Shown: positions 1 to 9,297, counted from the first letter of the stretch. The stretch: DNA of 64,000 nt from Amycolatopsis sp. GM8 (GCF_021653975.1 NZ_JAJKFK010000002.1:682001-746000); one strand, 5' to 3'. The notes: generated by a model not told the origin, from the sequence alone. Program-made: numbers and translations.

Positions 1-271
<271 letters not shown>

Positions 272-354
272 TCAAACAATAGCCGTTCCCTCGACCGGGG
301 GGAAGGTTCCGGCACGCTAAAGTCGCAGTTCAGCAGCCCTAGAAGGAGCACAAC

Positions 355-975
355 GTGTCGGACACCCAGGCGACTCCCTTGCGCCGGCAGCCCGTGCAGC
401 AGCGCAGTGCGAAACGGGTCGAGCAGATGCTGGACGCGAGTGCACGGCTGATCGACGAGATCGGGTACGACGCGTTGACCACCACGTTGATCGCCAAGCG
501 GGCCGGGGTCGCCGTCGGTTCGCTGTACCAGTTCTTCCCCGACAAGCGGGCCGTCGTGCAGGCGCTGACCCAGCGCAACCTCGACCGGTTCGTCGCCGCG
601 ACCAACGAACGCCTCGCCCGCGAGGACCCGTCGCACTGGTGGGACGTCGTCGACTCGATCCTCGACATCTACCTGACCATGCACCGCACCGTGCCGGGCT
701 TTTCGAAGGTGCACTTCGGTGACGTCGTGGATCGTCAGCTGCTGGACGAGAGCCGCGACAACAACAAGGTCATCGCCGACTCGCTGACCGAACTGGTGCG
801 CAAGTACATCGACACACCGGGAGAAAACCTGCCACTCGCGATCTCGGTGGCGATCGAAATGGCGGACGCGCTGCTGAAGTTCGCCTTCCACCGGGATCCG
901 CGCGGCGACCAGGAAATCGTCGACGAGACCAAGCACGTGATCAAGCTCTACCTCGCCAGCCGGCTCGGCGAGTAG
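355..975 (+). CDS. TetR family transcriptional regulator
   Basis: This 206-residue protein begins at a GTG preceded by a strong AGAAGGAG ribosome binding site. An N-terminal helix-turn-helix lies at about residues 15-60, with the typical Thr-Thr-X-X-Ile-Ala-X-X-Ala-Gly-Val and Gly-Ser-Leu-Tyr-Gln-Phe-Phe pattern of TetR proteins. The C-terminal two thirds are helical and would form the ligand and dimer domain. Family members bind palindromic operators and are released by small molecules. The divergent position next to the beta-glucosidase-like gene suggests it controls that gene and itself; the ligand is unknown. Confidence 0.9.
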   Translation: MSDTQATPLRRQPVQQRSAKRVEQMLDASARLIDEIGYDALTTTLIAKRAGVAVGSLYQFFPDKRAVVQALTQRNLDRFVAATNERLAREDPSHWWDVVDSILDIYLTMHRTVPGFSKVHFGDVVDRQLLDESRDNNKVIADSLTELVRKYIDTPGENLPLAISVAIEMADALLKFAFHRDPRGDQEIVDETKHVIKLYLASRLGE

Positions 976-976
976 T

Positions 977-1000
977 CCACAGGCGGCCGAAAACCTGTGG
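977..1000. terminator. Hairpin in a convergent gene gap (possible terminator)
   Basis: A 7-bp inverted repeat (CCACAGG and CCTGTGG, 10-base loop) sits in the 41-bp gap between the stops of the TetR gene and the convergent PLP-enzyme gene. There is no T-run, so termination is only suggested. Both arms also resemble DnaA boxes (TGTGGATAT follows directly). Confidence 0.35.
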
Positions 1001-1016
1001 ATATGTGGACTGCTCG

Positions 1017-2204
1017 CTAGCCGAAGCTCTGCTGCTCGCCGCGGTAGGTCGGGACGGTCCGTTCGACTCGCCCATCGACCACGATGTGGTATTGCGTGAA
1101 CCGCTCGGCAAGCTCGCCGGCCTTCGCGTGACGAAGCCACACTCGATCACCCAACCGCAGGTCACGGGCCGCTTTCCCACGCACCGGGGTCTGTACCTCG
1201 CCGGCTCCCTCGATAGGCAGCAGCTTGAGTCCGGCGGGCAGGTACGGCGACGGCAACCGGGACGCCGAGGCGGGTCCGGACGCTATATATCCGCCCGAGA
1301 AGAGGGTCGCGATACCACGGGTGGGCTTGTGGACAACTGGGAGCGCGAACAGCGCGGCGGGCCGCGGATGGAAGCGCGTGTACCCGTCGAACAGGGTCGA
1401 GCCGATCAGTCCCGAGCCGGCCGCGACTTCGGTGACCGCCTGCTCCGCGGTCGTCGTCTCGATGCTGCCCGAACCGCCGCCGTTGACGAACTCGAGTTCG
1501 GCGATCTCCCGGACGGCCTTGACGGCTTCGGCTCGGCGCCGCGCCAGCTCCCCGGCCGAACGGCGCTGCATCCAGCGGACCAGCCGGTCGGTGCGGGACC
1601 CGGTCGAATCCGGGAAGCCGGCGATCTGGCCTTCGTACGCCATCAGCCCGGCGAGCTGGAAACCGTTGCGCGCCACCACTTTCCGGGCGAGCTGGGCAGC
1701 TTGGCGGGCGGCGAACACGGGCGAGCGGCGGGTGCCGACGTGCACCAGGCCGAACGGTCGCCACGACGCGTCCAGCTCGATGCAGACCCGGATGTCGGCG
1801 TGCTCGTGCCCGGCCGCGGCGTCCACGATGTCGAGATGCTCGACCGAGTCGACCATGATCGTGATCGCGGCGCGGGCACGCTCGTCGGCGGCGAGCCTGC
1901 GCAGCGCGCCGTGGTCGACGGTCGGGTACGCGACCAGGATGTCGTCGCTCGTGCCCAGCTCGGCATGCCACAAGGCCTCGGCGAGCGAGTAGCACATCAG
2001 GCCGGCGAAGCCGGGTTTCGCGAGCGCGCGTTCGATCAGGTAGCGGCAGCGAATGGACTTGCTGACCAGCCGGATCGGCGTGCCGTTCGCACGGCGGACG
2101 AGGTCGTCGGCGTTGGCGTCGAACGCGGCGAGGTCGACCACGACCAGCGGCGGATCGAGATCCTTCGTGGCCAGGTCGTAGCCGGCCGCGCTCGGCGTGG
2201 TCAT
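1017..2204 (-). CDS. Alanine racemase-fold (type III) PLP enzyme, amino acid deaminase/aldolase-like
   Basis: The product has 395 residues and starts with ATG at 2204. Its N-terminal half matches the alanine-racemase-type TIM barrel used by D-threonine aldolase and D-serine dehydratase relatives. Lys49, in a Val-Ser-Lys-Ser-Ile-Arg context after the first strand, is the expected PLP lysine. Later conserved elements include Gly-Leu-Met-Cys-Tyr-Ser, a Gly-Leu-Met-Ala-Tyr-Glu-Gly segment and a Gly-Gly-Gly-Ser-Gly-Ser phosphate-binding loop. It probably acts on a D- or hydroxy-amino acid in the cytoplasm, but the substrate cannot be read. It is divergent from an FAD-dependent sugar-lactone oxidase gene with only 93 bp between the two starts, suggesting joint control. 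Confidence 0.82.
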   Translation of the reverse strand: MTTPSAAGYDLATKDLDPPLVVVDLAAFDANADDLVRRANGTPIRLVSKSIRCRYLIERALAKPGFAGLMCYSLAEALWHAELGTSDDILVAYPTVDHGALRRLAADERARAAITIMVDSVEHLDIVDAAAGHEHADIRVCIELDASWRPFGLVHVGTRRSPVFAARQAAQLARKVVARNGFQLAGLMAYEGQIAGFPDSTGSRTDRLVRWMQRRSAGELARRRAEAVKAVREIAELEFVNGGGSGSIETTTAEQAVTEVAAGSGLIGSTLFDGYTRFHPRPAALFALPVVHKPTRGIATLFSGGYIASGPASASRLPSPYLPAGLKLLPIEGAGEVQTPVRGKAARDLRLGDRVWLRHAKAGELAERFTQYHIVVDGRVERTVPTYRGEQQSFG

Positions 2205-2297
2205 GAAAAGTACGGTACGACAACAGGGCTTGAAAAGCGAATATCTTTCACTTACGTTTCCGCTATCGTCCCCTGCTGAGACACGAACGGGTAAGCA

Positions 2298-3593
2298 ATG
2301 AGCCGGTGGACCAACTGGGCGGGCACCGCGACCGCCGATCCACAACGCGTGCACACGCCGCGCGGCGTGGACGAGATCGCCGATGTCGTGACGACCGTCG
2401 CGACCGGCGGCCGCCGCGTGCGCCCACGCGGGTCCGGGCACTCGTTCACCCCGATCGCCCTCGCCGAAACCGACGCGATCGATCTCGACGGGTGGGCCGG
2501 GATCGCCGCCGTCGACGCCGGGAAATACCAGGTGACCGTGCGATCGGGCACGACATTGCGGCGGCTGAATGCGGAGCTGCACGCCCTCGGCCTCGGGATG
2601 AGCAACCTCGGCGACATCGACGCGCAGACGATCGCGGGCGCGGTGTCGACCGGCACGCATGGCACCGGCGCGCGCCTCGGCGGGCTGGCGACACAGATCG
2701 TGCAGCTGGAACTGGTGCTGGCCGACGGTTCGGTGGTGACGTGTTCTGCCGACCAGCGGCCGGAACTGTTCAGCGCGGCGCGCGTCGGGCTCGGTGCGCT
2801 CGGCGTGATCACGCAGGTGACGCTGCAGTGCGAGCCTTCGTTCGTGCTGTCCGCGCAGGAGCGGCCGGAACCACTGGAGCAGGTGTTCGACGGGTTCCAC
2901 GAGTTCGCGCAGGAGAACGACCACTTCGAGTTCTACTGGTTCCCCTACGGCAGCAATGCCCTGGTCAAGCGGAACAACCGGACGGACGCCGAACGCGCGC
3001 CGCTCAGCCGGGCCAAGCAGTTCGTCGACTACGAGATCATGGAGAACGTCGCGTTCGGCACGCTGTGCCGGATCGGCCGCACCGTGCCGCGGCTCGTGCC
3101 GACCCTGGGCAGGTTCGCGTCGGCCGCGCTTTCCGCGCGCGAGTACCGCGACCACTCGCACCGGGTTTTCGTGACACATCGCGCGGTGCGGTTCGTCGAG
3201 TCGGAGTTCGCCGTGCCGCGGGAGTCCGTGCACCACGTGCTGACGGAACTGCGGGCGCTCGTGCCGCGACTGGAGAACCCGGTCGCCTTCCCGGTCGAAG
3301 TCCGCGTCGCCGCGTCGGACGACATCTGGCTTTCCACCGCGCACGGCCGCGATTCGGCGTACATCGCAATCCACCAGTTCGTCGGAATGCCGTACCTCGA
3401 ATACTTCCGGGAGTTCGCGGCGATCGCCGCGGAGGTCGGCGGGCGGCCGCACTGGGGGAAGATGCACAACCTGGACGCGCCGGCACTGCGGAAGCTGTAC
3501 CCGCGTTTCGACGATTTCGTCCGCGTCCGCGACGACGTCGACCCGACGGGTGTGTTCAGTAACCCTTACTTGGAAAGGGTTCTCGGCCGCTAG
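2298..3593 (+). CDS. FAD-linked oxidase, D-arabinono-1,4-lactone oxidase family
   Basis: This 431-residue protein has an N-terminal FAD-binding (PCMH) domain at about residues 12-185 and a C-terminal aldonolactone-oxidase domain. A GSGHSF motif places His48 where related flavin oxidases attach FAD covalently. A second motif, Thr-His-Gly-Thr-Gly, lines the pyrophosphate site. Near the C-terminus the family motif His-Trp-Gly-Lys precedes a Tyr-Pro-Arg-Phe segment. Relatives oxidise sugar-derived lactones or polyols with oxygen. The gene is divergent from the PLP-enzyme gene, and its TAG stop overlaps the convergent downstream gene by four bases. The exact substrate is not predictable. Confidence 0.88.
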   Translation: MSRWTNWAGTATADPQRVHTPRGVDEIADVVTTVATGGRRVRPRGSGHSFTPIALAETDAIDLDGWAGIAAVDAGKYQVTVRSGTTLRRLNAELHALGLGMSNLGDIDAQTIAGAVSTGTHGTGARLGGLATQIVQLELVLADGSVVTCSADQRPELFSAARVGLGALGVITQVTLQCEPSFVLSAQERPEPLEQVFDGFHEFAQENDHFEFYWFPYGSNALVKRNNRTDAERAPLSRAKQFVDYEIMENVAFGTLCRIGRTVPRLVPTLGRFASAALSAREYRDHSHRVFVTHRAVRFVESEFAVPRESVHHVLTELRALVPRLENPVAFPVEVRVAASDDIWLSTAHGRDSAYIAIHQFVGMPYLEYFREFAAIAAEVGGRPHWGKMHNLDAPALRKLYPRFDDFVRVRDDVDPTGVFSNPYLERVLGR

Positions 3594-4240
3594 ATGCGCG
3601 CGATCGCCTCGGCGATGGGCATTTCGCCTCCGATGAGCTCAAGGGTGCGGCCGAAAGTCCGGCCCTCTCCGAGGCTCGCGACGATCACCGCCGCGACGTC
3701 CTCGCGGGAGATCTCGCCGTAGTCGACCGCATCGGCCAGGTGCACCTGGCCCGTCGGCGGGTCGTCGGTGAGGCGGCCGGGGCGCAGGATGGTCCAGTCC
3801 AGGTCCCGCTTCCGCAGGTCCTCCTCGGCCGCTTCCTTCGCCCGCAGGTACGCGGCGAACACCTCGTCCGTGCCCGGGCTCGGCGGGCGGCCGACCCCCA
3901 TCGAGCCGATCTGCACGTGGCGGCGGACACCGGCCAGTTCGCACGCCGCACCGAAAAGAGCGGCGGCGCCACGGTCCACTGTGTCCTTGCGAGCGATGCC
4001 GCTGCCCGGGCCCGCGCCCGCCGCGAACACCGCGGCGTCCGCGCCCTTGAGCGCGTCGGCGACCTCGTCGACGGAGGCGCTCTCCAGGTCCAGCACCACC
4101 GGCTCAGCGCTCGAATCGCGCAGGTCCGCCGCGTGTGCGGCGTTGCGGATGATCCCAACCGCCTGGTCGCCTTTCGCGGCCAACTGCCGCGCCAGGCGCA
4201 GTGCGATGTTCCCGTGCCCGCCGGCGATGACTACTCGCAT
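3590..4240 (-). CDS. NAD(P)-binding Rossmann protein (atypical SDR, NmrA/YwnB-like)
   Basis: The 216-residue product starts with ATG at 4240 and opens with a Rossmann motif, Gly-Gly-His-Gly-Asn-Ile-Ala, right after the first strand. A Gly-Ala-Asp-Ala-Ala-Val-Phe-Ala-Ala-Gly turn follows at about residue 75. The Ala-Tyr-Leu-Arg-Ala-Lys segment keeps a Tyr-X-X-X-Lys pair, and a Trp-Thr-Ile-Leu-Arg-Pro-Gly strand is typical of atypical short-chain dehydrogenases. Such proteins bind NAD(P) as oxidoreductases, epimerases or redox sensors. It lies 14 bp after the upstream hypothetical gene on the same strand, so the two are probably co-transcribed. The reaction is unknown. Confidence 0.82.
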   Translation of the reverse strand: MRVVIAGGHGNIALRLARQLAAKGDQAVGIIRNAAHAADLRDSSAEPVVLDLESASVDEVADALKGADAAVFAAGAGPGSGIARKDTVDRGAAALFGAACELAGVRRHVQIGSMGVGRPPSPGTDEVFAAYLRAKEAAEEDLRKRDLDWTILRPGRLTDDPPTGQVHLADAVDYGEISREDVAAVIVASLGEGRTFGRTLELIGGEMPIAEAIARI

Positions 4241-4254
4241 GGAGACCAGGGTAG

Positions 4255-4896
4255 TCAGCCGACCGGGAGGTCGTAGGACGCGAGCAGCTGCTCGTACACC
4301 ATCTCGTTGATCCAGCGGGACACCGGGTCCTGCGGGAGCAGGGCGCGCTCGCCGCGCTGCCCGGCCAGGTCGAGCGAGACGCTCGCGTCGGTGTCGGCGG
4401 AGACGATGGCCAGGCCGTACGAGCGGGCCCGCGGCAGGCAGCCGTCGACGTAGTCCTTGGTGAGCACCGCCGACGCCGGCAGCACCATGGCGGCCTCGCC
4501 GTAGCGGGCGAACGGCACGGTCGCGGCCATCCCGGTGCGCCAGTGCCGCGCGACCGACAGCACGCCGACGATGTCCGCGGCCGGGGCCGGGGCGGTCGCC
4601 GCGAACTCCGGCCAGGTCCAGGTCGCGACCGTCGTGCGGTCGGCGACGGGCCCGATGCCACAGGCGATCCGCTCGGCGTGCACGTCGGTGCGCAGCCGCG
4701 CGACCACGCAGACACGGCGGCCGAGCATCGTCACCTCCGGCAGCACGACGCCCCGCCATCCCAGCTGCATGGCCGCGGCCTCGGCCAGGTACGACGCGCT
4801 CGCCGGAAGCTCTACGGGCGGGACCACCCGGGTGGGAAATGACCGGGTCTTGCCGGCCACCACCGCGTCGCCGGTGTGCCCTGGTGTAACCGCCAC
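4255..4896 (-). CDS. Hypothetical protein
   Basis: I do not recognise this 213-residue protein. I chose the GTG at 4896 because GAGGAGG lies just upstream at good spacing; an in-frame ATG at 4965 gives a poor, Gly-rich extension. The sequence is compact, with no signal peptide or membrane segment. It has several hydrophobic strands and a C-terminal helix around Ser-Arg-Trp-Ile-Asn-Glu-Met that ends in Leu-Leu-Ala-Ser-Tyr-Asp. Codon bias is typical for the genome. It probably shares a transcript with the following Rossmann-fold gene (14-bp gap), which hints at a linked role. Confidence 0.7.
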   Translation of the reverse strand: MAVTPGHTGDAVVAGKTRSFPTRVVPPVELPASASYLAEAAAMQLGWRGVVLPEVTMLGRRVCVVARLRTDVHAERIACGIGPVADRTTVATWTWPEFAATAPAPAADIVGVLSVARHWRTGMAATVPFARYGEAAMVLPASAVLTKDYVDGCLPRARSYGLAIVSADTDASVSLDLAGQRGERALLPQDPVSRWINEMVYEQLLASYDLPVG

Positions 4897-5230
4897 GAGT
4901 CCGCCTCCTCTTGTCCCTGCGCCTGCGTCATGCGTGCCGCTTCCCCCTCGTGAAAAGAGGCACATGACTTGAGTACCAGTGCGGCGGCGCCGGGTCTTCG
5001 GGTTGACGGACCAGCTGCGATCGGCGGCTGTCGGCGGTCGGTGACCGGTCGATAAGCGGTAAACGGACTTCAGCCCGACTCTGCGACCGAACGGGTGACG
5101 AGGAGCCGAACGGCGCTACCTAGCGGATTTCCGTACCGCCGAACGGAGCAACCTGTGTGTTCATCTCCACTGTGGACGGCCTACGGGGCGGGTTAGAGTC
5201 GCCCGTCGGGACAACAGTGATGGAGGATCG
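4897..5230. other. Intergenic region between divergent genes
   Basis: This 334-bp stretch separates the minus-strand hypothetical gene from the plus-strand CitE-like genes and must hold both promoters. I see no convincing ORF, RNA or long palindrome. The only clear signal is the GGAGG ribosome binding site just before 5231. Confidence 0.5.
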
Positions 5231-6292
5231 ATGCGCTCGCCGAAGGATTTCTTCGCGCCGCTCGCGGTCGGGGCCCCGGAGCCGGTTCGGGAAATTCCGG
5301 CCCTGCCGTCGAGAATGATTCACTTTTTCGATCCTGGCAACGAGAAGATGGCCGCCAAGGTGCCGGAGCTGGCGACGAAGGTGGACGTCCTGCTGGGCAA
5401 CCTGGAGGACGCCGTCCGCGCCGATCGCAAGGAGGCGGCGCGCGCCGGACTGGTCTCGATCGCGAAGGCCACCGACTTCGGCCCGGCCCAGTTGTGGACC
5501 CGGATCAACAGCCTCGACTCGCCGTGGGTGCTCGATGATCTGACGACGCTGGTCACCGAGATCGGCGACAAGCTCGACGTGATCATGGTGCCGAAGGTCG
5601 AAGGCGCACAAGACATTCACTACGTGGACCGGCTGCTCGCCCAGCTGGAGGCGCGCGCCGGGTTGCGCCGGCCGCTGCTGGTGCACGCGATCCTGGAGAC
5701 GGCGAGCGGGGTCGCCAACGTCGAGGAGATCGCCGGGGCGAGCCCGCGGATGCAGGGCATCTCGCTGGGCCCGGCCGATCTCGCCGCGAGCCGCCGGATG
5801 AAGACCACTCGCGTCGGCGGCGGTCATCCCGGTTATCTCGTGCGCACGGACCCGGTCGGCGACGATCTGCACGAAGGGCGCACGACGTATCAGCAGGACC
5901 TGTGGCACTACACGGTCGCGCGGATGGTCGATGCCTGCGTGCTGCACGGGATCCTGCCGTATTACGGGCCGTTCGGGGACATTCGTGACGTGGTGGCGTG
6001 CGAAGACCAGTTCCGCAACGCCTTCCTGCTCGGCTGCGTCGGCACCTGGACGCTGCATCCGGTGCAGATCGACATCGCGCGGCGGGTGTTTTCGCCGGAC
6101 CCGAAGGACGTCGCCTGGGCGCGCCGGGTGATCGCCGCGATGGGCGACGGCACGGGCGCGGTGATGATCGACGGGAAGATGCAGGACGACGCGTCGGTCA
6201 AGCAGTGCCGGGTGGTGGCGGAGCTGGCCGACGCGCTGGCGGCCCGCGATCCGGAGCTGAAAGCGGCTTATGACAAGGAGACGGTGGAATGA
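5231..6292 (+). CDS. HpcH/HpaI aldolase - citrate lyase beta family protein (malyl-CoA lyase-like)
   Basis: This 353-residue protein starts with ATG after a GGAGG site. It shows the TIM-barrel layout of the CitE/malyl-CoA lyase family: an Asn-Leu-Glu-Asp-Ala-Val strand near residue 58, Val-Pro-Lys-Val-Glu near residue 120, and Leu-Glu-Thr-Ala-Ser-Gly with the metal-binding glutamate near residue 155. A Gly-Pro-Ala-Asp-Leu segment with the partner aspartate follows. The family cleaves or forms CoA thioesters such as malyl-CoA, methylmalyl-CoA or citramalyl-CoA using Mg2+. It is longer than ordinary CitE proteins, closer to the longer lyase-like members. Its stop overlaps the start of a shorter paralogue (ATGA), so the two are co-translated. 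Confidence 0.85.
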   Translation: MRSPKDFFAPLAVGAPEPVREIPALPSRMIHFFDPGNEKMAAKVPELATKVDVLLGNLEDAVRADRKEAARAGLVSIAKATDFGPAQLWTRINSLDSPWVLDDLTTLVTEIGDKLDVIMVPKVEGAQDIHYVDRLLAQLEARAGLRRPLLVHAILETASGVANVEEIAGASPRMQGISLGPADLAASRRMKTTRVGGGHPGYLVRTDPVGDDLHEGRTTYQQDLWHYTVARMVDACVLHGILPYYGPFGDIRDVVACEDQFRNAFLLGCVGTWTLHPVQIDIARRVFSPDPKDVAWARRVIAAMGDGTGAVMIDGKMQDDASVKQCRVVAELADALAARDPELKAAYDKETVE

Positions 6293-7137
6293 AGGCGCGG
6301 CGGTCCGTGCTGTACATGCCCGGTGCCAACGAGCGGGCGCTGGAGAAGGCGAAGACGTTGCCGGCCGACGCGTTGATCCTCGACCTGGAGGACGCCGTCG
6401 CGCCGGATGCCAAGGAGGCCGCCCGCGAGCGGGTGTGTGGGATGGTCGGTGCCTACGGTTCGCGTGAGGTGACGATCCGGGTCAACGGCCTGGAAACCGC
6501 CTGGCACGACGACGATCTGCGTGCCGCCGCGCAAGCCGGACCGGCCGCGGTCGTGGTGCCGAAGGTGAACTCGGCTCACGATGTGCACAACATCGAGCGC
6601 GCACTGGAACTCGGCGGCGCCCCTGACGAGACCAAGATCTGGGCGATGGTCGAGACCCCGGTCGCGATGCTGCACGCCGAGGAGATCGCCGCGGCGAGCG
6701 AACGGCTGACGGTGCTCGTGATGGGCACGAACGACCTGGCGAAGGAGCTGCACGCGGATTTCGTCCCGGGCCGCGCGCCGTTGCTCGGCGGGCTCTCGCT
6801 GTGCCTGCTGGCCGCGCGCGCGACCGGCAAGGTCATCCTCGACGGGGTCTACAACGACGTGAAGGACGTTGCGGGTTTCGAGGCCGAATGCTTACAGGGC
6901 AAGCAGTTCGGCTTCGACGGCAAGACGCTCATCCACCCGGGGCAGATCGAGCCGTGCAACCGGGTGTTCGCACCTTCGGCCGAGGAGATCGAGCAGGCGC
7001 GCCGCGTGATCGCCGCCTTCGAAGAAGCGACCGCGGCGGGCCGCGGCGTGGCGACCGTGGACGGCCGGATGATCGAAAACCTGCATGTCGACAACGCCCG
7101 CCGCATGCTCGCGCTGGCGGAGGCACTCGAGGGCTGA
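6289..7137 (+). CDS. CitE-like CoA-ester lyase (HpcH/HpaI family)
   Basis: This 282-residue protein has the normal CitE length. The start Arg-Ser-Val-Leu-Tyr-Met-Pro-Gly-Ala, the Asp-Leu-Glu-Asp-Ala-Val motif near residue 36, Val-Glu-Thr-Pro near residue 124 and a C-terminal Thr-Leu-Ile-His-Pro-Gly-Gln segment are all hallmarks of the family. It should act on a CoA thioester in the cytoplasm with Mg2+. ATGA overlap with the upstream paralogue implies coupled translation and perhaps a hetero-oligomer or successive steps of one pathway. The gene contains a rare TTA leucine codon at 6892-6894, which in some actinomycetes makes expression depend on the bldA tRNA. Confidence 0.87.
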   Translation: MKARRSVLYMPGANERALEKAKTLPADALILDLEDAVAPDAKEAARERVCGMVGAYGSREVTIRVNGLETAWHDDDLRAAAQAGPAAVVVPKVNSAHDVHNIERALELGGAPDETKIWAMVETPVAMLHAEEIAAASERLTVLVMGTNDLAKELHADFVPGRAPLLGGLSLCLLAARATGKVILDGVYNDVKDVAGFEAECLQGKQFGFDGKTLIHPGQIEPCNRVFAPSAEEIEQARRVIAAFEEATAAGRGVATVDGRMIENLHVDNARRMLALAEALEG

Positions 7138-7157
7138 GAGCTATGAGGCGCCAGCAC

Positions 7158-7403
7158 TCATGCTCGCGCCAGCTTGTCGCTCACCAACCGGTTCAGGCTC
7201 ACGCCCTGTTCGGCCGCGGCGAGCGCGAGTTCACGATGCAGCGCCGCGGGCACGCGCACATTGAACTTGCCTGAATACTGCTTCTCGGCGATCGGCTCGG
7301 GCACCGGTTCCCCAGTCGCCTGCATGTCCGCGACGATCCCCGCGACGAGCTCCTCGTCCGTCTCCGACCATGTCACTCGGTACGTGTAGTGGTCGACGTT
7401 CAC
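7158..7403 (-). CDS. HicB-like protein, solitary
   Basis: The 81-residue product starts with GTG at 7403 behind GGAGGTGGAG. The first half resembles the short HicB beta domain (Tyr-Thr-Tyr-Arg-Val-Thr-Trp, then acidic residues). The second half is a ribbon-helix-helix with Val-Arg-Val-Pro-Ala-Ala-Leu-His and Ser-Leu-Asn-Arg-Leu-Val-Ser. HicB proteins neutralise the mRNA-cleaving HicA toxin and repress their operon. No HicA-like ORF lies on either side, so it may be an orphan antitoxin-type regulator. A 13-residue ORF (7400-7441, GTG start) ends in a GTGA overlap with this start and could be a leader; it lacks its own clear ribosome binding site. Confidence 0.75.
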   Translation of the reverse strand: MNVDHYTYRVTWSETDEELVAGIVADMQATGEPVPEPIAEKQYSGKFNVRVPAALHRELALAAAEQGVSLNRLVSDKLARA

Positions 7404-7461
7404 TTCTCCACCTCCAGCTTGTCGATGGCCCGCAGTGGCACACAAGGAGCAGCCTGAGGCG

Positions 7462-9297
7462 TCAGTCGTCCGGTTCGTGGAGCCAGTCGAGGGCTTTGCG
7501 GGCCGCGTTGGAGACCATGCGGTCCGGGTGGGCGACGACCATCGACTCGAGGACCTCGCGGGTGCGTGGGTGTCCGCAGATCGTCGCGTCCGCGAGGAAC
7601 AGCAGCTGCGCCGGCCGGGGTTGCGCGGCGAACTCCTCCATCGCCTTTTTCCGGCCCGCGGAACGGATTCCGGCGGCGAGGACGTCGACCATGCTGTACG
7701 TCCGCTCGCGGCCGCTGACCTCACTCTCGTCGATGAAACCCGCGTCGAGCAGCCAGCTCAGTGCGGCCGGGCCGGCGGCGGAGTGCTCGCGCAGGTCCGC
7801 GATCGTCTCCACGCCCGGTTCGCCGTACTCCGAGAGCACCTGGAACGCCAGCATCCGGTGCTCGAAATCGTCCGTGCGGCGGGCGAGTTCGCACAGTTCG
7901 GCGATCGCCTGCTCCGGTCGGCGCGCCGCCAGCCACAGTTGCGAGCCTTCGTCGAACACGTCCTGCGCCATCGGCGCGACGCGCGCGAACAGCACCTCGG
8001 CGGTCTCGCTCGCCAGGTCTTCGAGCGTCAGCGTTGGGACTCCGGCTCCGACCCGCGCCTCGTAGATCGCCTGCGAGCCCAACGGCAAAAGCCGGACGAC
8101 CTGCCGTTCCTCCTCCGGGATCTCCTCGACCGACGCGACGCCGGCGAAGTCGATCAGGTCCTCGTAGTTCTCCTCGGTCGCCGGGGAAACCTCCACCAGC
8201 CCGTACTCGGCGAGCTGGTCCAGCACGCGCAGCACCGGCGCGGCGTCGGCGCACCGCCAGGCGAGATCACCGACGTCGTCGAGGATCTCGACGAGCATCG
8301 GGATCGTCGCGCAGTCGTTGTCAGCCTGGATGGATTCCAGCAGCTCATAGGCCAGATGCCGCTCCGGCAGCCGGTAGCGCACCCGCCCGTCGCCGGTGTC
8401 GAGCACATGCGGCACCGCCGCCCGCCACAGCTTCAGCGGATCGTCGAGCAGCGGTTCTGCGCGCTTGACCCGCACCAGCTTGCCCTTGAGCACCCGCACC
8501 AGCCCGGCCGTCTTGGCGAGCGAGACCAGGCCGGCCGGGTCGGGCTCGGCCAGCCGGTCCGCGAGATCCCGCGCGTCGCTCTCCGCGAGCCGCCCCTTCG
8601 CCGCCAGCTCACGGCCGTCGCCGACCCAGCTGCTGAACCGGCGCAGCCTGCCGAGCACCGGCAGGCCACCCGCCTCCGCGATCAGCTCCTCGTCCCCGAC
8701 CAGCGCGAACACCGGTGTCGGTTCGAGCGGCTCGACCTCGGGGTCGCCCTCGTAGTGCCGGTAGGCGATCTCGTGCAGCAACTCCTGGTCGACCTCGACC
8801 TCGCCGTGCTGCACGCGGTCGATGAAATGCTGCGCCTCCAGCTCGTCGAGCGGGTCGATGCCGTGTTCGGCCATCGCGACGGCCCAGAACTTGGCGAGCC
8901 CGAAGTTCGCGGGTTCCCGCATCGCCTCGTCGAACTCGTCGGTGATGCCGCGCAGGAACGACCGCAGCACCGTGGGCGGCTCGCTGCGGTCGTCGAACAG
9001 GTCCGCATCCTCGAAAAAGTCCAGCAGCGCTTCGACCGTCGTCAGCACGGCGGACGAGTGCGGGTCGAGCAGCACCACCTTGCGCGGGAACCAGGTCAGC
9101 AGCGCGCCGCGCAGGATCTGGCGGGTCCACCGGCCGAGCAGCCCGTCGCGCTCGAACCGGTAGTCGAGCATGGCACCGGCGACGACGGGGTCGATCGTCC
9201 GCTGCCGCATCTGCGACCACGCGTCGAGTTCCACGAGCAGGCGCTGACGGGCGTCGATGAAGTCCTCTTCGTCCGCTCCGGTGTAGACCATGCGCAT
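7462..9297 (-). CDS. Large hypothetical protein, possible winged-helix repeats
   Basis: I do not recognise this 611-residue acidic protein. It has no signal peptide or membrane helix and looks fully helical. Three parts can be seen: an N-terminal region rich in Trp/Arg (to about 130), a middle block where a Gly-Arg-Glu-Leu-Ala-Ala-Lys-Gly-Arg-Leu pattern is followed by Asp-Ala-Arg-Asp-Leu (about 225-300), and a C-terminal HEAT- or TPR-like helical region. The middle pattern resembles a helical, winged-helix-like block seen in some actinobacterial proteins of unknown role; this is a weak resemblance. The hicB-like gene follows in the same direction after 58 bp. Confidence 0.75.
   Translation of the reverse strand: MRMVYTGADEEDFIDARQRLLVELDAWSQMRQRTIDPVVAGAMLDYRFERDGLLGRWTRQILRGALLTWFPRKVVLLDPHSSAVLTTVEALLDFFEDADLFDDRSEPPTVLRSFLRGITDEFDEAMREPANFGLAKFWAVAMAEHGIDPLDELEAQHFIDRVQHGEVEVDQELLHEIAYRHYEGDPEVEPLEPTPVFALVGDEELIAEAGGLPVLGRLRRFSSWVGDGRELAAKGRLAESDARDLADRLAEPDPAGLVSLAKTAGLVRVLKGKLVRVKRAEPLLDDPLKLWRAAVPHVLDTGDGRVRYRLPERHLAYELLESIQADNDCATIPMLVEILDDVGDLAWRCADAAPVLRVLDQLAEYGLVEVSPATEENYEDLIDFAGVASVEEIPEEERQVVRLLPLGSQAIYEARVGAGVPTLTLEDLASETAEVLFARVAPMAQDVFDEGSQLWLAARRPEQAIAELCELARRTDDFEHRMLAFQVLSEYGEPGVETIADLREHSAAGPAALSWLLDAGFIDESEVSGRERTYSMVDVLAAGIRSAGRKKAMEEFAAQPRPAQLLFLADATICGHPRTREVLESMVVAHPDRMVSNAARKALDWLHEPDD

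Noticed and set aside
4897..5230. Riboswitch upstream of the CitE-like genes
   Set aside because: No conserved motif or convincing fold could be recognised by eye.
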